Positions 1 through 6,770 are shown, counted from the stretch's first letter. The stretch: 8,602 nt of DNA from JBOHHM01 sp050725495 (GCA_050725495.1 JBOHHM010000189.1:1-8602); one strand, 5' to 3'. Numbers and translations are program-made. Notes: a model not told the origin generated them from the letters alone.

Positions 1-1
1 G

Positions 2-622
2 GAGTACGCCGGGCAGCAGGCGCTATTCGTCGTCGACGTCGACGCGCCGGGCGTCCGCGTGGTCCGGACGCCGTCGTACAGCCACGCCATCGGGCACGCG
101 CACCCGATCGTCGCGTTCGAGGACGTACGCGTGCCCGCAAGCCACATCGTCGCGTACGAGGCCGACGGCATGTCGATCCACTACGAGTGGTTCCGGTTCG
201 AGCGGCTCAAGGTCTCTGCCCGCTGTCTCGGCGCCACCCAACGCCTGGTCGACGAGTCCACCGCCTTCGCGAAGCAGCGGGTGGTGAGCGGTGCCCCGCT
301 GATCGAGCGGCAGCTCGTGCAGGCCATGCTGGCCGACAGCAAGGCCGAGATCTACGCGGCCCGCAGCATGGTGCTCGACGCGGCTCGCCGGCGCGACGAC
401 AAGCTGCCCGTGAGCACCGAGGCCTCGTGCGCGAAGCTGTTTGCCTCTGAAATGTGCGGCCGCGTGGCCGACCGCGCCGTACAGATTTTTGGCGGCGCGG
501 GCTATATGAGCGAGTACGGCATCGAGCGCTTCTACCGCGACGTGCGGCTGTTCCGCATCTACGAAGGGACGACGCAGATCCAGCAGTTGGTGATTGCACG
601 GAACATGATTCGAGAGATGTAA
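2..622 (+). CDS. Acyl-CoA dehydrogenase, C-terminal part (5' truncated by window edge)
   Basis: The reading frame is open from base 2 and ends at TAA (620-622), giving 206 residues. This is roughly the C-terminal half of a normal acyl-CoA dehydrogenase of about 380-400 residues. The visible part covers the end of the beta-barrel domain and the C-terminal helical domain. Family signatures are clear: a QIFGGAGYMSEYGIERFYRD block near residues 162-181 and a RIYEGTTQIQ block near 186-195. In acyl-CoA dehydrogenases the Glu of YEGT is the usual catalytic base that removes the alpha proton, while FAD takes the beta hydride; electrons then go to ETF. The enzyme is cytoplasmic. No start codon lies in the window; a GTG at base 59 is internal, because coding similarity continues upstream of it. 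Substrate chain length or branching cannot be deduced. By eye the first ~250 bases are denser in CG dinucleotides than the 3' half. Family assignment is very secure, substrate is unknown. Confidence 0.95.
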   Translation, partial: EYAGQQALFVVDVDAPGVRVVRTPSYSHAIGHAHPIVAFEDVRVPASHIVAYEADGMSIHYEWFRFERLKVSARCLGATQRLVDESTAFAKQRVVSGAPLIERQLVQAMLADSKAEIYAARSMVLDAARRRDDKLPVSTEASCAKLFASEMCGRVADRAVQIFGGAGYMSEYGIERFYRDVRLFRIYEGTTQIQQLVIARNMIREM

Positions 623-639
623 CCCCCCCAGATCTGATC

Positions 640-671
640 CCCCTGAGGCGCTGCGCGCCTTCCCCCAGGGG
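640..671. repeat. Nested inverted repeat / stem-loop after the acyl-CoA dehydrogenase
   Basis: Outer arms CCCCTG (640-645) and CAGGGG (666-671) enclose a perfect inner hairpin, AGGCGC (646-651), loop TGC, GCGCCT (655-660). It begins 17 nt after the dehydrogenase stop codon. No T-run follows, so it is not a textbook intrinsic terminator, but it could stabilise the mRNA 3' end or assist termination. Similar CCCCTGAGGCGC-type intergenic elements are, from memory, common in Comamonadaceae; that is recall, not a search. Confidence 0.6.
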
Positions 672-673
672 AC

Positions 674-710
674 GCCGCCAGTGGCCGGGCCAAGCCCGTT
701 CCACGGCGGC
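674..710. repeat. Second GC-rich stem-loop, part of the same intergenic element
   Basis: GCCGCC (674-679) plus GTGG (681-684) pair with CCAC (701-704) plus GGCGGC (705-710), with one bulged A at 680. Inside lies a perfect hairpin CGGGC (686-690), CAA, GCCCG (694-698). Together with the 640-671 hairpin this makes a compact, highly structured block that looks like a dispersed intergenic repeat rather than coding DNA. No transposase or target duplication is visible. Confidence 0.55.
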
Positions 711-771
711 AGCTGGCATGGGCCGCACCGGTTTCAAACGTTGCGTGCCTGAAGGAATATAGGCTTGAAGC

Positions 772-821
772 CAAATTGGCCTCCAGCGCTTGTCCGACAA
801 GCGCTGGCAGCTATGTTTTTT
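772..821 (+). terminator. Dispersed repeat copy 1: 12-bp perfect palindrome plus T-run, probable terminator
   Basis: CCAGCGCTTGTC (783-794), one C, then GACAAGCGCTGG (796-807) is a perfect 12-bp inverted repeat. It is followed by CAGCTATG and six Ts (816-821). Just upstream is the smaller palindrome GCCAAATTGGC (770-780). On the plus strand this would fold as a strong hairpin with a T-run 8 nt later, suited to ending dehydrogenase transcription. The hydrolase gene on the other strand stops at 811-813, inside the tail, so the hairpin lies directly behind both convergent genes and may serve both. A diverged copy lies at 6731-6767 in the same orientation. Confidence 0.6.
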
Positions 822-1689
822 GACGAATAAAACCAATCGCCATCTGGCCGAAGACGTCGTTGTCATCGCCCGTGAGCATGTGGCCGGCACCGGCCACATC
901 GACATGGCTGGCATGGGGACACAGCGCCAGGAATTCGCGCACGGCTTCATCGGTCACCACGTCGGAGCGGGCGCCCCGCACCAGCAGTGTGGGCACCGCC
1001 AACTGCCGGACGCACTGCGCAAGCCGCTGGCCTCGCCCCACGAGATCCCCTCGCCCGTCCAGAAAGCGCGGGTCCCAGTGCCAGTAAAGCCTGCCGTCGC
1101 TGCCCTGGCGCAGGTTTTTGGCCAGCCCGCGATGGCTTCCCGCGGGCCGCAGCTTCGATGGCTTTTCACCGTGATAGGCGCTGATGGCCTCGGCGGCCTC
1201 CTCCAGCGACGCGAAGCCGTGCACATGGCGGGTCATGAAGGAGCGCACGCGCTCGAAGCCGTTGGCCGCAGTCGTGTGCGCCACGTCGGCCAGTATCAAC
1301 GCAGCGGCATCGACAACCTGGTTGCCCACCGCCACCAGGCCCGTGATGCCGCCCATCGAGGCGCCGATCAGCACCGGCCGCACCGCCCCGATGGCGCGCA
1401 GCACGCAGGCCAGATCCTGGGCCATCGCCGCCTCGCCGTAGTCGCCGTCAGCCACCCAGTCCGAATCGCCATGGCCCCGGGCGTCGTAGGCCACCGTGTA
1501 GAAGCCCGCATCCGCCAAATGCCGGGCCGTGTGCCGCCAGGCATGCCGCGTCTGCCCGCCCCCGTGCAGCAGCACGACGGGCGGCGCCGACGGGTCGCCC
1601 CAGCTGTCCCCGCACAAACGGTTCTCGTGAGCGCCATTCCACGCATGCATGGGGCGAGGTGTACCCGGAAGGGGGTTGCGCATGGTCAT
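811..1689 (-). CDS. Alpha/beta-fold hydrolase
   Basis: A 292-residue cytoplasmic alpha/beta-hydrolase with no signal peptide. Visible landmarks in order: oxyanion-hole strand-turn VVLLHGGG (38-45, HG at 42-43); the family motif DARGHGDS (69-76); nucleophile elbow GASMGG with the catalytic Ser at 111; candidate catalytic Asp 243 in RGARSDVVT; catalytic His 270 in GAGHML. The triad spacing and length match the family. Members hydrolyse esters, thioesters, lactones or C-C bonds of ring-cleavage products, and the sequence does not tell which. The start is uncertain: ATG at 1689 gives MTMRN, with a second ATG two codons later and another at residue 14; none has a strong Shine-Dalgarno, and the first is kept as the longest. 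It converges on the acyl-CoA dehydrogenase and diverges from the IclR pair, so one of those regulators may control it. Family is secure, specificity unknown. Confidence 0.92.
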   Translation of the reverse strand: MTMRNPLPGTPRPMHAWNGAHENRLCGDSWGDPSAPPVVLLHGGGQTRHAWRHTARHLADAGFYTVAYDARGHGDSDWVADGDYGEAAMAQDLACVLRAIGAVRPVLIGASMGGITGLVAVGNQVVDAAALILADVAHTTAANGFERVRSFMTRHVHGFASLEEAAEAISAYHGEKPSKLRPAGSHRGLAKNLRQGSDGRLYWHWDPRFLDGRGDLVGRGQRLAQCVRQLAVPTLLVRGARSDVVTDEAVREFLALCPHASHVDVAGAGHMLTGDDNDVFGQMAIGFIRQKT

Positions 1690-1780
1690 GGTTCGAGCGA
1701 ATTCAGGAAAGAAAAAACCCTAGTCTCGACTTTTTTCTTCACTTGTATTCTAATGAATGTTAGTTTGATTGGAGTGCTTC
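1690..1780. promoter_or_regulatory. Divergent promoter region between hydrolase and IclR genes
   Basis: This 91-nt gap lies between divergently transcribed genes and is clearly more AT-rich than its surroundings, including T6 at 1731-1736. It must hold promoters for both directions. It contains small overlapping dyads: ATTC-TAAT-GAAT (1747-1758) and CTAA-TGAATG-TTAG (1750-1763). These lie 17-34 nt before the IclR start codon, where an autoregulatory IclR operator would be expected. No convincing -35/-10 pair can be assigned by eye. GGAG (1771-1774) is the ribosome-binding site of the first IclR gene. Confidence 0.5.
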
Positions 1781-2617
1781 ATGAACCGCAGCATATATCA
1801 CCCGTCTCCGCTCAGTCTTGACCCCCCAGATCCGCAGGCAATGGCCAGCCGCCCGACGGTGACGCCCTTTGCCCGCGCATTGTCTGTGCTGGCAGCGTTC
1901 ACCTCCGAAGAGCGATGGCTTTGCAACGGCGATCTCGTGGAGCGCACCGGGCTGCCCGCATCGACGGTGACACGCATGACGCGAACCCTGGTGACCCTGG
2001 GTTACCTGCGCTGCGCCGCAGACACGCGGAAGTTCTGCCTCAGCCCCTCCGCGCTGGCCCTGGGCTACAGGGCCGCTGCCGACACCGAAATTCACCGGAC
2101 CGCCAACCAGCGCATGAGCCTGTTCGCCGAACGCCATCAGGTGCATGTGAACCTGTGCTCCCGCGACCGGCTGGACCTGGTGGTCATCGACAGTTGCCGC
2201 ACAAGCGCCATTCCCGCGTCGCTGCAGCCCGGCATTGGCACCCGCCTGGGACTGGCATCGTCTGCCGCAGGCTGGGCGCTTCTGGCCAGCCTGCCCGATG
2301 CCGAGCGGAACTATCTGCTCCAAAGTGCCGAGCACCGGCCGTCGTGCGACTGGAGCCGGGAAGGGGGGCAGATACGCAGGCGTTCCAGCGAAGCCATCGG
2401 GCAGGTGCGCCAAGGCGGATTCTGCGTGGCGCTGGGTGCTTCAGGGCAGCCCATGACCATGGTGGCGGCACCCATCCAGCTTCCGGGTCAGGCCCCCCTG
2501 GCGGTGAGCTGCATGGGGCCGGCAATGCTCATGGGCCGAGCGAGAAGCGTGCGTGAACTGGGGCCAGCCCTGGTTCGCATGGCCCAGGAGATTCAGCTCT
2601 CGAAGGACCAGCCATGA
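1781..2617 (+). CDS. IclR-family transcriptional regulator 1
   Basis: A 278-residue protein. After a variable N-terminal tail of about 28 residues there is an IclR-type winged helix-turn-helix (about 29-90), with the LVERTGLPASTVTRMTRTL core at 52-70. An effector-binding domain follows (about 100-270). IclR proteins are cytoplasmic DNA-binding dimers or tetramers that sense small carboxylates or aromatic acids and repress or activate adjacent catabolic genes. The start chosen is ATG 1781 because GGAG sits 6 nt upstream; an in-frame TTG at 1769 would add four residues but has no better signal. The effector domain is more divergent than in IclR 2 and is rich in Cys (for example 48, 78, 86, 126, 139, 189, 215, 244). 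Its stop TGA (2615-2617) overlaps the next gene's ATG (2614-2616). Likely targets are the divergent hydrolase, its own promoter or the minus-strand operon; this is inference. Confidence 0.9.
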   Translation: MNRSIYHPSPLSLDPPDPQAMASRPTVTPFARALSVLAAFTSEERWLCNGDLVERTGLPASTVTRMTRTLVTLGYLRCAADTRKFCLSPSALALGYRAAADTEIHRTANQRMSLFAERHQVHVNLCSRDRLDLVVIDSCRTSAIPASLQPGIGTRLGLASSAAGWALLASLPDAERNYLLQSAEHRPSCDWSREGGQIRRRSSEAIGQVRQGGFCVALGASGQPMTMVAAPIQLPGQAPLAVSCMGPAMLMGRARSVRELGPALVRMAQEIQLSKDQP

Positions 2618-3474
2618 GCGCCGCCCGGCCGCCCGAAGGCGCTCATACCGCAGCGCTTCGGCACGAAGGCACTCCAGTGAGCGCCTCCAAGGCACAGGCA
2701 TCCGAAAGCTCCACGCTGATGACCGTGGAGCGTGGGCTGGAAGTCCTGCGGGCATTCCGCTCGGATCGCACCCCATTGAGCAACGCCGAGCTGGTCAGGC
2801 GCACGGGCCTTCCCAAGGCCACGGTCTCCCGGCTGACCTCCACGCTGATCCAGGTCGGCTTTCTCCGCCCGGTTCCGGGGAAACGCGGATTCGAGCTTTC
2901 GGCAGGCGCCTTGGGCATAGGCCATGCGTACCTCGCCACGAACGAAATGCTCCAGGCCGCACAACCGATGATGCAGGAGTTGGCGGACCGGCTCGACGTG
3001 TCGGTCGCTCTCGGCATACAGGACGGCATCGACATGCTCTACGTCGGCTACCGGGTCAGCCGAAAGGTGGCCACGCTGCGGCTGGGCGTCGGCTCCGTGT
3101 TGCCCATGGGAACGACGGCCATCGGCAGAGCCTATCTGTGGGGACTCGCGGCATCGGAGCGGCAGCACTTGCTCGACGAGCACAAGCGCAGGGCGGGCCC
3201 ACAAGGCGAGGCGCTGGAGCGCTCCATCCATGAATCCTTCACGGAACTGGAAGCCACGGGTACCTGTGCCGTGCTGGGCGGCTTTCAGCGCGGCACCTAT
3301 GGCGTGGCGCTGCCGGTACGCGCCGGCCGCCAGGGCGTTCTTATGGGCATGAGTTGCGGGAAGGCGGATGTGGAATTGGACCTTCAGTCCGAGCGCGAGC
3401 GCATTGCCCCCGCGCTCAAGGAAACGGCCGCGCGCATCGAAGCGCTGCTGGCCAAATTCGACAGCCATCTGTGA
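2614..3474 (+). CDS. IclR-family transcriptional regulator 2
   Basis: A 286-residue IclR-family protein. The N-terminal tail (about 35 residues) is followed by a winged helix-turn-helix (about 36-97), with the core LVRRTGLPKATVSRLTSTL at 60-78 and the wing GKRGFELS at 89-96, then a full IclR effector domain (about 105-280). In that domain LPMGTTAIGRAYL (163-175) is the usual conserved segment before the ligand pocket. The gene starts inside the stop codon of IclR 1 (ATGA overlap), with AAGGA (2603-2607) 6 nt upstream of the ATG, so the two are very probably co-transcribed and translationally coupled. An internal GTG at 2677-2679 is an alternative start but lacks such support. The two proteins are similar in the HTH but clearly diverged elsewhere, so this is not a recent duplication. 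Its stop lies only 9 nt from the converging MmgE/PrpD stop. Ligand and targets are unknown. Confidence 0.92.
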   Translation: MSAARPPEGAHTAALRHEGTPVSASKAQASESSTLMTVERGLEVLRAFRSDRTPLSNAELVRRTGLPKATVSRLTSTLIQVGFLRPVPGKRGFELSAGALGIGHAYLATNEMLQAAQPMMQELADRLDVSVALGIQDGIDMLYVGYRVSRKVATLRLGVGSVLPMGTTAIGRAYLWGLAASERQHLLDEHKRRAGPQGEALERSIHESFTELEATGTCAVLGGFQRGTYGVALPVRAGRQGVLMGMSCGKADVELDLQSERERIAPALKETAARIEALLAKFDSHL

Positions 3475-3483
3475 AAACCATCG

Positions 3484-4902
3484 TCATGTCCGCATGGTCA
3501 GCGCCTGCGCCAGTGCCCTGCCACCCTGGCCGCCGTCCCAGATGCACGCCTGCAGTCGCTCTCCGATCCGCGTCCCTCCGGCCAGACCGTGGCCCTTGGC
3601 AAGGATCTGCTCCTTGCTCAACGGCTTGCGCGGCGTGCCAATGCTGTCCACCACCACGCTGGAGCGCACGCTGCCATCGCTGAGCCGGAGGCTGACGCCC
3701 GTAGCGAAACGGCTGGGGTAGTACTTGCGCGTCAGCTCTTCGCTCAGCTCGAAGCGCACTTTCTGCGCAATGCCGAGGATGGTGGCGGCGCCGAGGTAGT
3801 CGTCGCCGTAGATGTCATAGCGCTGCGGCCCGTAGGCCAGCGTGGCGCCCACAATGAACGGGGCGCTGTACTGCGCGGCCATGCTGCCCTGGGGGCGGTG
3901 CAGCATGTGCTGGTCGGCGATGAGCTGGGGACCGCTGATGGTGATTTCCTCAATGGTCTGCACCGGCGTGCTGAAGTCGTGGGTGACTTCGCGCAGCGCA
4001 TCGATAGTGGAGTGAAAGAGCCGGCAGCACGCGTAGGGCTTGAAGCTGATGTTGTGGATCTGCCATCGCGCGGCGGGCTGGACGTGGCGCAGCGGGCCGC
4101 CAAACAGCGCCGCCAGGCCGTACGTGCCCTCCATCACGCGGTGCGGCGCCGTGACGGCGGGCATGCGCGCAAACTCCGCTGCCAGCACGCCGTTGCGGGC
4201 GCCAAAGCCTGCATGCACGCGCTTGACCTCTCCCCCGCCCGGCTCGGCGGAGAACTGCATGGCGCCACAGGCTTGAGAGAGCGCATGACCCCAGGCAGCA
4301 ATCAGCATGTCGCGCGTGATGGTTTCACCACGCCTGTAGGCATGCAGGCAGATGCAGGCAGTGGCAGCGCCGAAGGAGCCAAAGACCGACGTGGGGTGAA
4401 AACCCCGGTGCACGGTTTCCATGCCGCCCGCAGAGCTGCCCAGCAGGGCCATGGCTTCGTAGCCGGCGGTCAGCGCGCGCAGCAGATCGGCCTGCGATAC
4501 GTCAGTGGCGGCGGCCACGGCCAGCGCGGCGGGAATGATTACCGAGCCGGGGTGGCTCAGGGTTTCGTCGTGCGTGTCGTCCAGCTCGAAGCTGTGCGCG
4601 GCCGTGCCGTGCACCAGCGCCGCGACCGATGGATCGGTGGACCAGTCCGTGCCCAGCACGGGACAAGCGCCCGTGCCGGCAAAGCGCCTCGTCCATTGCG
4701 CGATCTCGCGTGTCCAGGGCCGCGTCGCGCCCCACAGCGAGACGACGAAGTTGTCCAGCAGCAGCTTGCGCACGGCCTCGGTATCCGCCTCGGTGAGCGA
4801 TGAGTTCGCCACACAAGCGACATGATCCGCGATGGCAGTCGTCATTTCAACGTTGGCCGGGTCACCCACGAACTCCCCAGCGAGCTTTTGAAGTACGCTC
4901 AT
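3484..4902 (-). CDS. MmgE/PrpD family protein
   Basis: A 472-residue protein with no signal peptide. It carries the MmgE/PrpD hallmarks: N-terminal all-helical domain (about 20-270) with FELDDTHDETLSHPGS (105-120), FHPTSVFGSFGAA (168-180) and KRVHAGFGARNGVLAAEFA (227-245); then a C-terminal domain with SFKPYACCRLFHSTIDA (286-302). The Asp-Asp-Thr-His/HPG segment and the KPYxCCR segment are the usual conserved active-site blocks. Characterised members include 2-methylcitrate dehydratase (PrpD), cis-aconitate decarboxylase and iminodisuccinate epimerase, so the reaction is a (de)hydration, decarboxylation or epimerisation of a polycarboxylate or acyl compound; the exact one cannot be chosen here. 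The start ATG (4902-4900) shares one base with the racemase stop TGA (TGATG), with GAGGA just upstream, which supports coupled translation. It is the last gene of the minus operon. An internal ATG at residue 20 is less likely. Family is secure, substrate unknown. Confidence 0.93.
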   Translation of the reverse strand: MSVLQKLAGEFVGDPANVEMTTAIADHVACVANSSLTEADTEAVRKLLLDNFVVSLWGATRPWTREIAQWTRRFAGTGACPVLGTDWSTDPSVAALVHGTAAHSFELDDTHDETLSHPGSVIIPAALAVAAATDVSQADLLRALTAGYEAMALLGSSAGGMETVHRGFHPTSVFGSFGAATACICLHAYRRGETITRDMLIAAWGHALSQACGAMQFSAEPGGGEVKRVHAGFGARNGVLAAEFARMPAVTAPHRVMEGTYGLAALFGGPLRHVQPAARWQIHNISFKPYACCRLFHSTIDALREVTHDFSTPVQTIEEITISGPQLIADQHMLHRPQGSMAAQYSAPFIVGATLAYGPQRYDIYGDDYLGAATILGIAQKVRFELSEELTRKYYPSRFATGVSLRLSDGSVRSSVVVDSIGTPRKPLSKEQILAKGHGLAGGTRIGERLQACIWDGGQGGRALAQALTMRT

Positions 4903-6083
4903 CAGGCGTCCTCGGGCACATCAGGCGAAAGGGCCGCCCCCGCAGCGTGCAGGGCATCGAGTTCGGCGGCGGAAAAGCCCCAGTCGCCCAGCACCTCGCG
5001 CGTGTGCTGGCCGGGCCGCGCGGGCGGGCGCTGGATCGCGCCGGGGGTGCGGCTGAGGCGCGGCGCGGGCGCGGGTTGGACCACGCCATCGACCTCCACA
5101 AAGGTGCCGCGCTCTTGCAGATGCGGGTGCTGCGGCGCTTCGGCCATGGAGAGCACGGGCGTGATACAGGATTCGGTGCCCTCGGCCAGCGCGACCCACT
5201 CGCTCTGCGTGCGGCTGCGGAACACGGCGGCGAATTGCGCCTGCATGGCAGGCCAGCCGCTGCGGTCGTGCTGCCCGGTCAGCGGCTCGTCCTGCAGCCC
5301 CATCACGGCCAGTGCAGCGCGGTAGAAGCGCCCCTCGTTGGCGGCCATGCTGACGTACTTGCCGTCGCGGGTTGCATAGACGTTGTACCAGGGCGCGCCC
5401 GAGTCGAGGCGGTTGGTGCCGCGCTCGTCGCTCCAGTAGCCTGCGGCGCGCAGGCCATAGATCAGGGTCATGAGCGAGGCCGAGCCATCGACCATCGCCG
5501 CGTCCACCACCTGGCCGCGCCCGCTGCCGCGCGCCTCCAGGATGGCGCTGACCACGCCCAGCGCCAGGTACAGCGAGCCGCCACCGAAGTCGCCCGTGAG
5601 GTTGAGCGGAATGACCGGCGCCTCGCCCGCGCGGCCCACGGCATTGAGCACGCCCGTCAAAGAGATGTAGTTGATGTCGTGCCCCGGCACCTGGGCCAGC
5701 GGCCCGGTCTGGCCCCAGCCGGTCATGCGGCCATACACCAGGCGCGGGTTGACGGCCAGGCAGGCGTCCGGCCCCAGCCCCAGGCGTTCGGCGACGCCGG
5801 GGCGAAATCCCTCGATGAAAGCGTCGGCCTGGCCCACCAGGCGCAGGACGGCGGCTACGGCCTCGGGCTTCTTGAGGTCCATCATCGCGCTGCGCCGGCT
5901 GCGGTTGAGCAAGTCGAAGCGCGCATCAATGGGCGCGCCGCCATCATGCCCTGGCGGGCGGTCGATGCGGATCACATCCGCCCCCAGGTCGGCCAGCAGC
6001 ATGCAGCAAAACGGCCCTGGGCCGATGCCGCCAAGTTCCACGATCCTCACACCCGCCAGGGGGCCTTGTTTTTTCGCGGTCAT
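4902..6083 (-). CDS. Alpha-methylacyl-CoA racemase-like protein (CaiB/BaiF family)
   Basis: A 393-residue member of the CaiB/BaiF (class III CoA-transferase) superfamily. It resembles the alpha-methylacyl-CoA racemase branch more than formyl-CoA transferase types. Compared from memory with the Mycobacterium tuberculosis racemase MCR, matching blocks include GGIGPGPF (18-25), EGFRPGVAERLGLGP (91-105), TGWGQTGP (121-128), GHDINYISL (134-142), LNLTGDFGGGS (160-170) and VVDAAMVDGS (192-201). The catalytic His, Asp and Glu known from MCR correspond here to His135/Asp136, Asp165 and probably Glu250 in MAANEGRF. The reaction would be interconversion of (2R)- and (2S)-2-methylacyl-CoA through an enolate, preparing branched substrates for an S-specific acyl-CoA dehydrogenase. 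CoA transfer remains possible because annotation inside this superfamily is often wrong. Start ATG 6083 has AAGGAAA upstream and overlaps the DUF2889 stop by ATGA; its own stop overlaps the MmgE/PrpD start. Cytoplasmic. Confidence 0.88.
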   Translation of the reverse strand: MTAKKQGPLAGVRIVELGGIGPGPFCCMLLADLGADVIRIDRPPGHDGGAPIDARFDLLNRSRRSAMMDLKKPEAVAAVLRLVGQADAFIEGFRPGVAERLGLGPDACLAVNPRLVYGRMTGWGQTGPLAQVPGHDINYISLTGVLNAVGRAGEAPVIPLNLTGDFGGGSLYLALGVVSAILEARGSGRGQVVDAAMVDGSASLMTLIYGLRAAGYWSDERGTNRLDSGAPWYNVYATRDGKYVSMAANEGRFYRAALAVMGLQDEPLTGQHDRSGWPAMQAQFAAVFRSRTQSEWVALAEGTESCITPVLSMAEAPQHPHLQERGTFVEVDGVVQPAPAPRLSRTPGAIQRPPARPGQHTREVLGDWGFSAAELDALHAAGAALSPDVPEDA

Positions 6084-6697
6084 GTGTTTCCTTTGTCTTC
6101 CTGCTTCGTGGACGGCGCCGGCTGATGGAATACCGGCCAGTTCAGCCGCACCAGTTCGCGCGATGTGCCGTAGGCGTAGCAGCTGTCGATCTTGCGCGGC
6201 CTGCCGCTCGCATCCACCTCGCCGACGCGGCTCGTGACCACCGAGTACACGGTCTGGAAGGCCGCGCTGGCCAGGGGGGTCATCATTTCCTTCAGATGCG
6301 TACAGGTGTCGCTGGAAGGCAGGCGTTTGCGCAGCTCGCTGTTCCAGCCCGGGCCAATGCGCAGCCCCACAAGGGCCTGCAAGGTCTCACCGCCGCCCCG
6401 GCACTCGCGGTAGGGATAGGCGCGGATGGCGATGGTGATCTCGCGGATCACCATGTCTTCGCCGAACACCACCCGCAGCCCATGGTCGTGGATGTTGTCG
6501 CCCGCCGGCACCACGCGTCCGCCACTGGGCGGTGCGAAGTCGTGCGTCTTGCGGTCGGTGAGCTGCGCCTCCACCTCGAACAGGCCATCGCTGCGCCTGA
6601 AGCCCCGGAAATCGATGCGCCGAAAGTGCAGTTCCTCGCGCGTTACTTCGCCTGCGGCTGTCGCCGTGCCAGCATCGCCGGGTGGCCTGTCCGTCAT
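6080..6697 (-). CDS. DUF2889 domain-containing protein
   Basis: A 205-residue soluble protein without signal peptide or membrane segment. It matches my knowledge of the uncharacterised family DUF2889: an N-terminal block with HFRRIDFRGFRRSDGLFEVE (24-43) and LTDRKTHDF (46-54), then NIHDHGL (68-74), a strand-rich stretch with VIREITIAIRAYPYREC (83-99), a GLRIGPGW segment (111-118) and the signature CTHLKEMM (132-139). No biochemical function is established for the family as far as I know. Conserved-looking His70, His72, Cys99, Cys132 and His134 could form a metal or catalytic site, but this is only inference. AAAGGAAA precedes the ATG. The stop TGA lies within the racemase start (ATGA overlap), so it is translated together with the racemase and MmgE/PrpD genes; that makes a role in the same acyl-CoA pathway likely. 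The last ~15 residues are hydrophilic and probably disordered. Confidence 0.88.
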   Translation of the reverse strand: MTDRPPGDAGTATAAGEVTREELHFRRIDFRGFRRSDGLFEVEAQLTDRKTHDFAPPSGGRVVPAGDNIHDHGLRVVFGEDMVIREITIAIRAYPYRECRGGGETLQALVGLRIGPGWNSELRKRLPSSDTCTHLKEMMTPLASAAFQTVYSVVTSRVGEVDASGRPRKIDSCYAYGTSRELVRLNWPVFHQPAPSTKQEDKGNT

Positions 6698-6730
6698 GGT
6701 GTGGTTTCCTTTTTGAATTCAATTGTTTTG

Positions 6731-6767
6731 CCGCGCTTGTGAATCAGGCGCCAGCAGCTATATTTTT
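6731..6767 (+). repeat. Dispersed repeat copy 2 (diverged)
   Basis: The stretch CCGCGCTTGT-GAAT-CAGGCGCCAGCAGCTATATTTTT aligns with the repeat at 783-821, CCAGCGCTTGT-CCG-ACAAGCGCTGGCAGCTATGTTTTT, in the same orientation. Here the palindrome is partly decayed (GCGCTTG against CAGGCGC, one mismatch), whereas copy 1 is perfect. It sits in the leader between the broken ORF and the DUF2889 gene. The T-run side faces the plus strand, so it should not terminate the minus-strand operon. I recall similar AGCTATATTTTT elements scattered through Comamonadaceae intergenic regions. Confidence 0.6.
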
Positions 6768-6770
6768 CAC

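Noticed and set aside
59..61. GTG 59 as start of the acyl-CoA dehydrogenase
   Set aside because: The family-like sequence continues in frame to the window edge, so the gene is truncated by the window rather than short.
1746..1763. Small dyads at the IclR promoter as a definite IclR operator
   Set aside because: Arms are only 4 bp, too short to claim; kept as a note within the divergent promoter entry.
1769..1780. TTG at 1769 as the start of IclR 1
   Set aside because: ATG 1781 has GGAG at the right distance, and those GGAG bases would be coding if TTG were used.
790..1821. 343-codon plus-strand open frame opposite the alpha/beta-hydrolase
   Set aside because: It lies wholly antisense to a gene with a full catalytic triad, has no recognisable domain and runs into the divergent promoter; it is a GC-rich shadow frame.
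3589..4803. 404-codon plus-strand open frame opposite MmgE/PrpD
   Set aside because: It is antisense to a clearly recognised gene, has low-complexity Arg/Ala/Gly-rich composition and no ribosome site.
4800..6125. 441-codon plus-strand open frame opposite the racemase
   Set aside because: It is antisense to an enzyme with conserved catalytic residues, and its length is explained by codon bias in GC-rich DNA.
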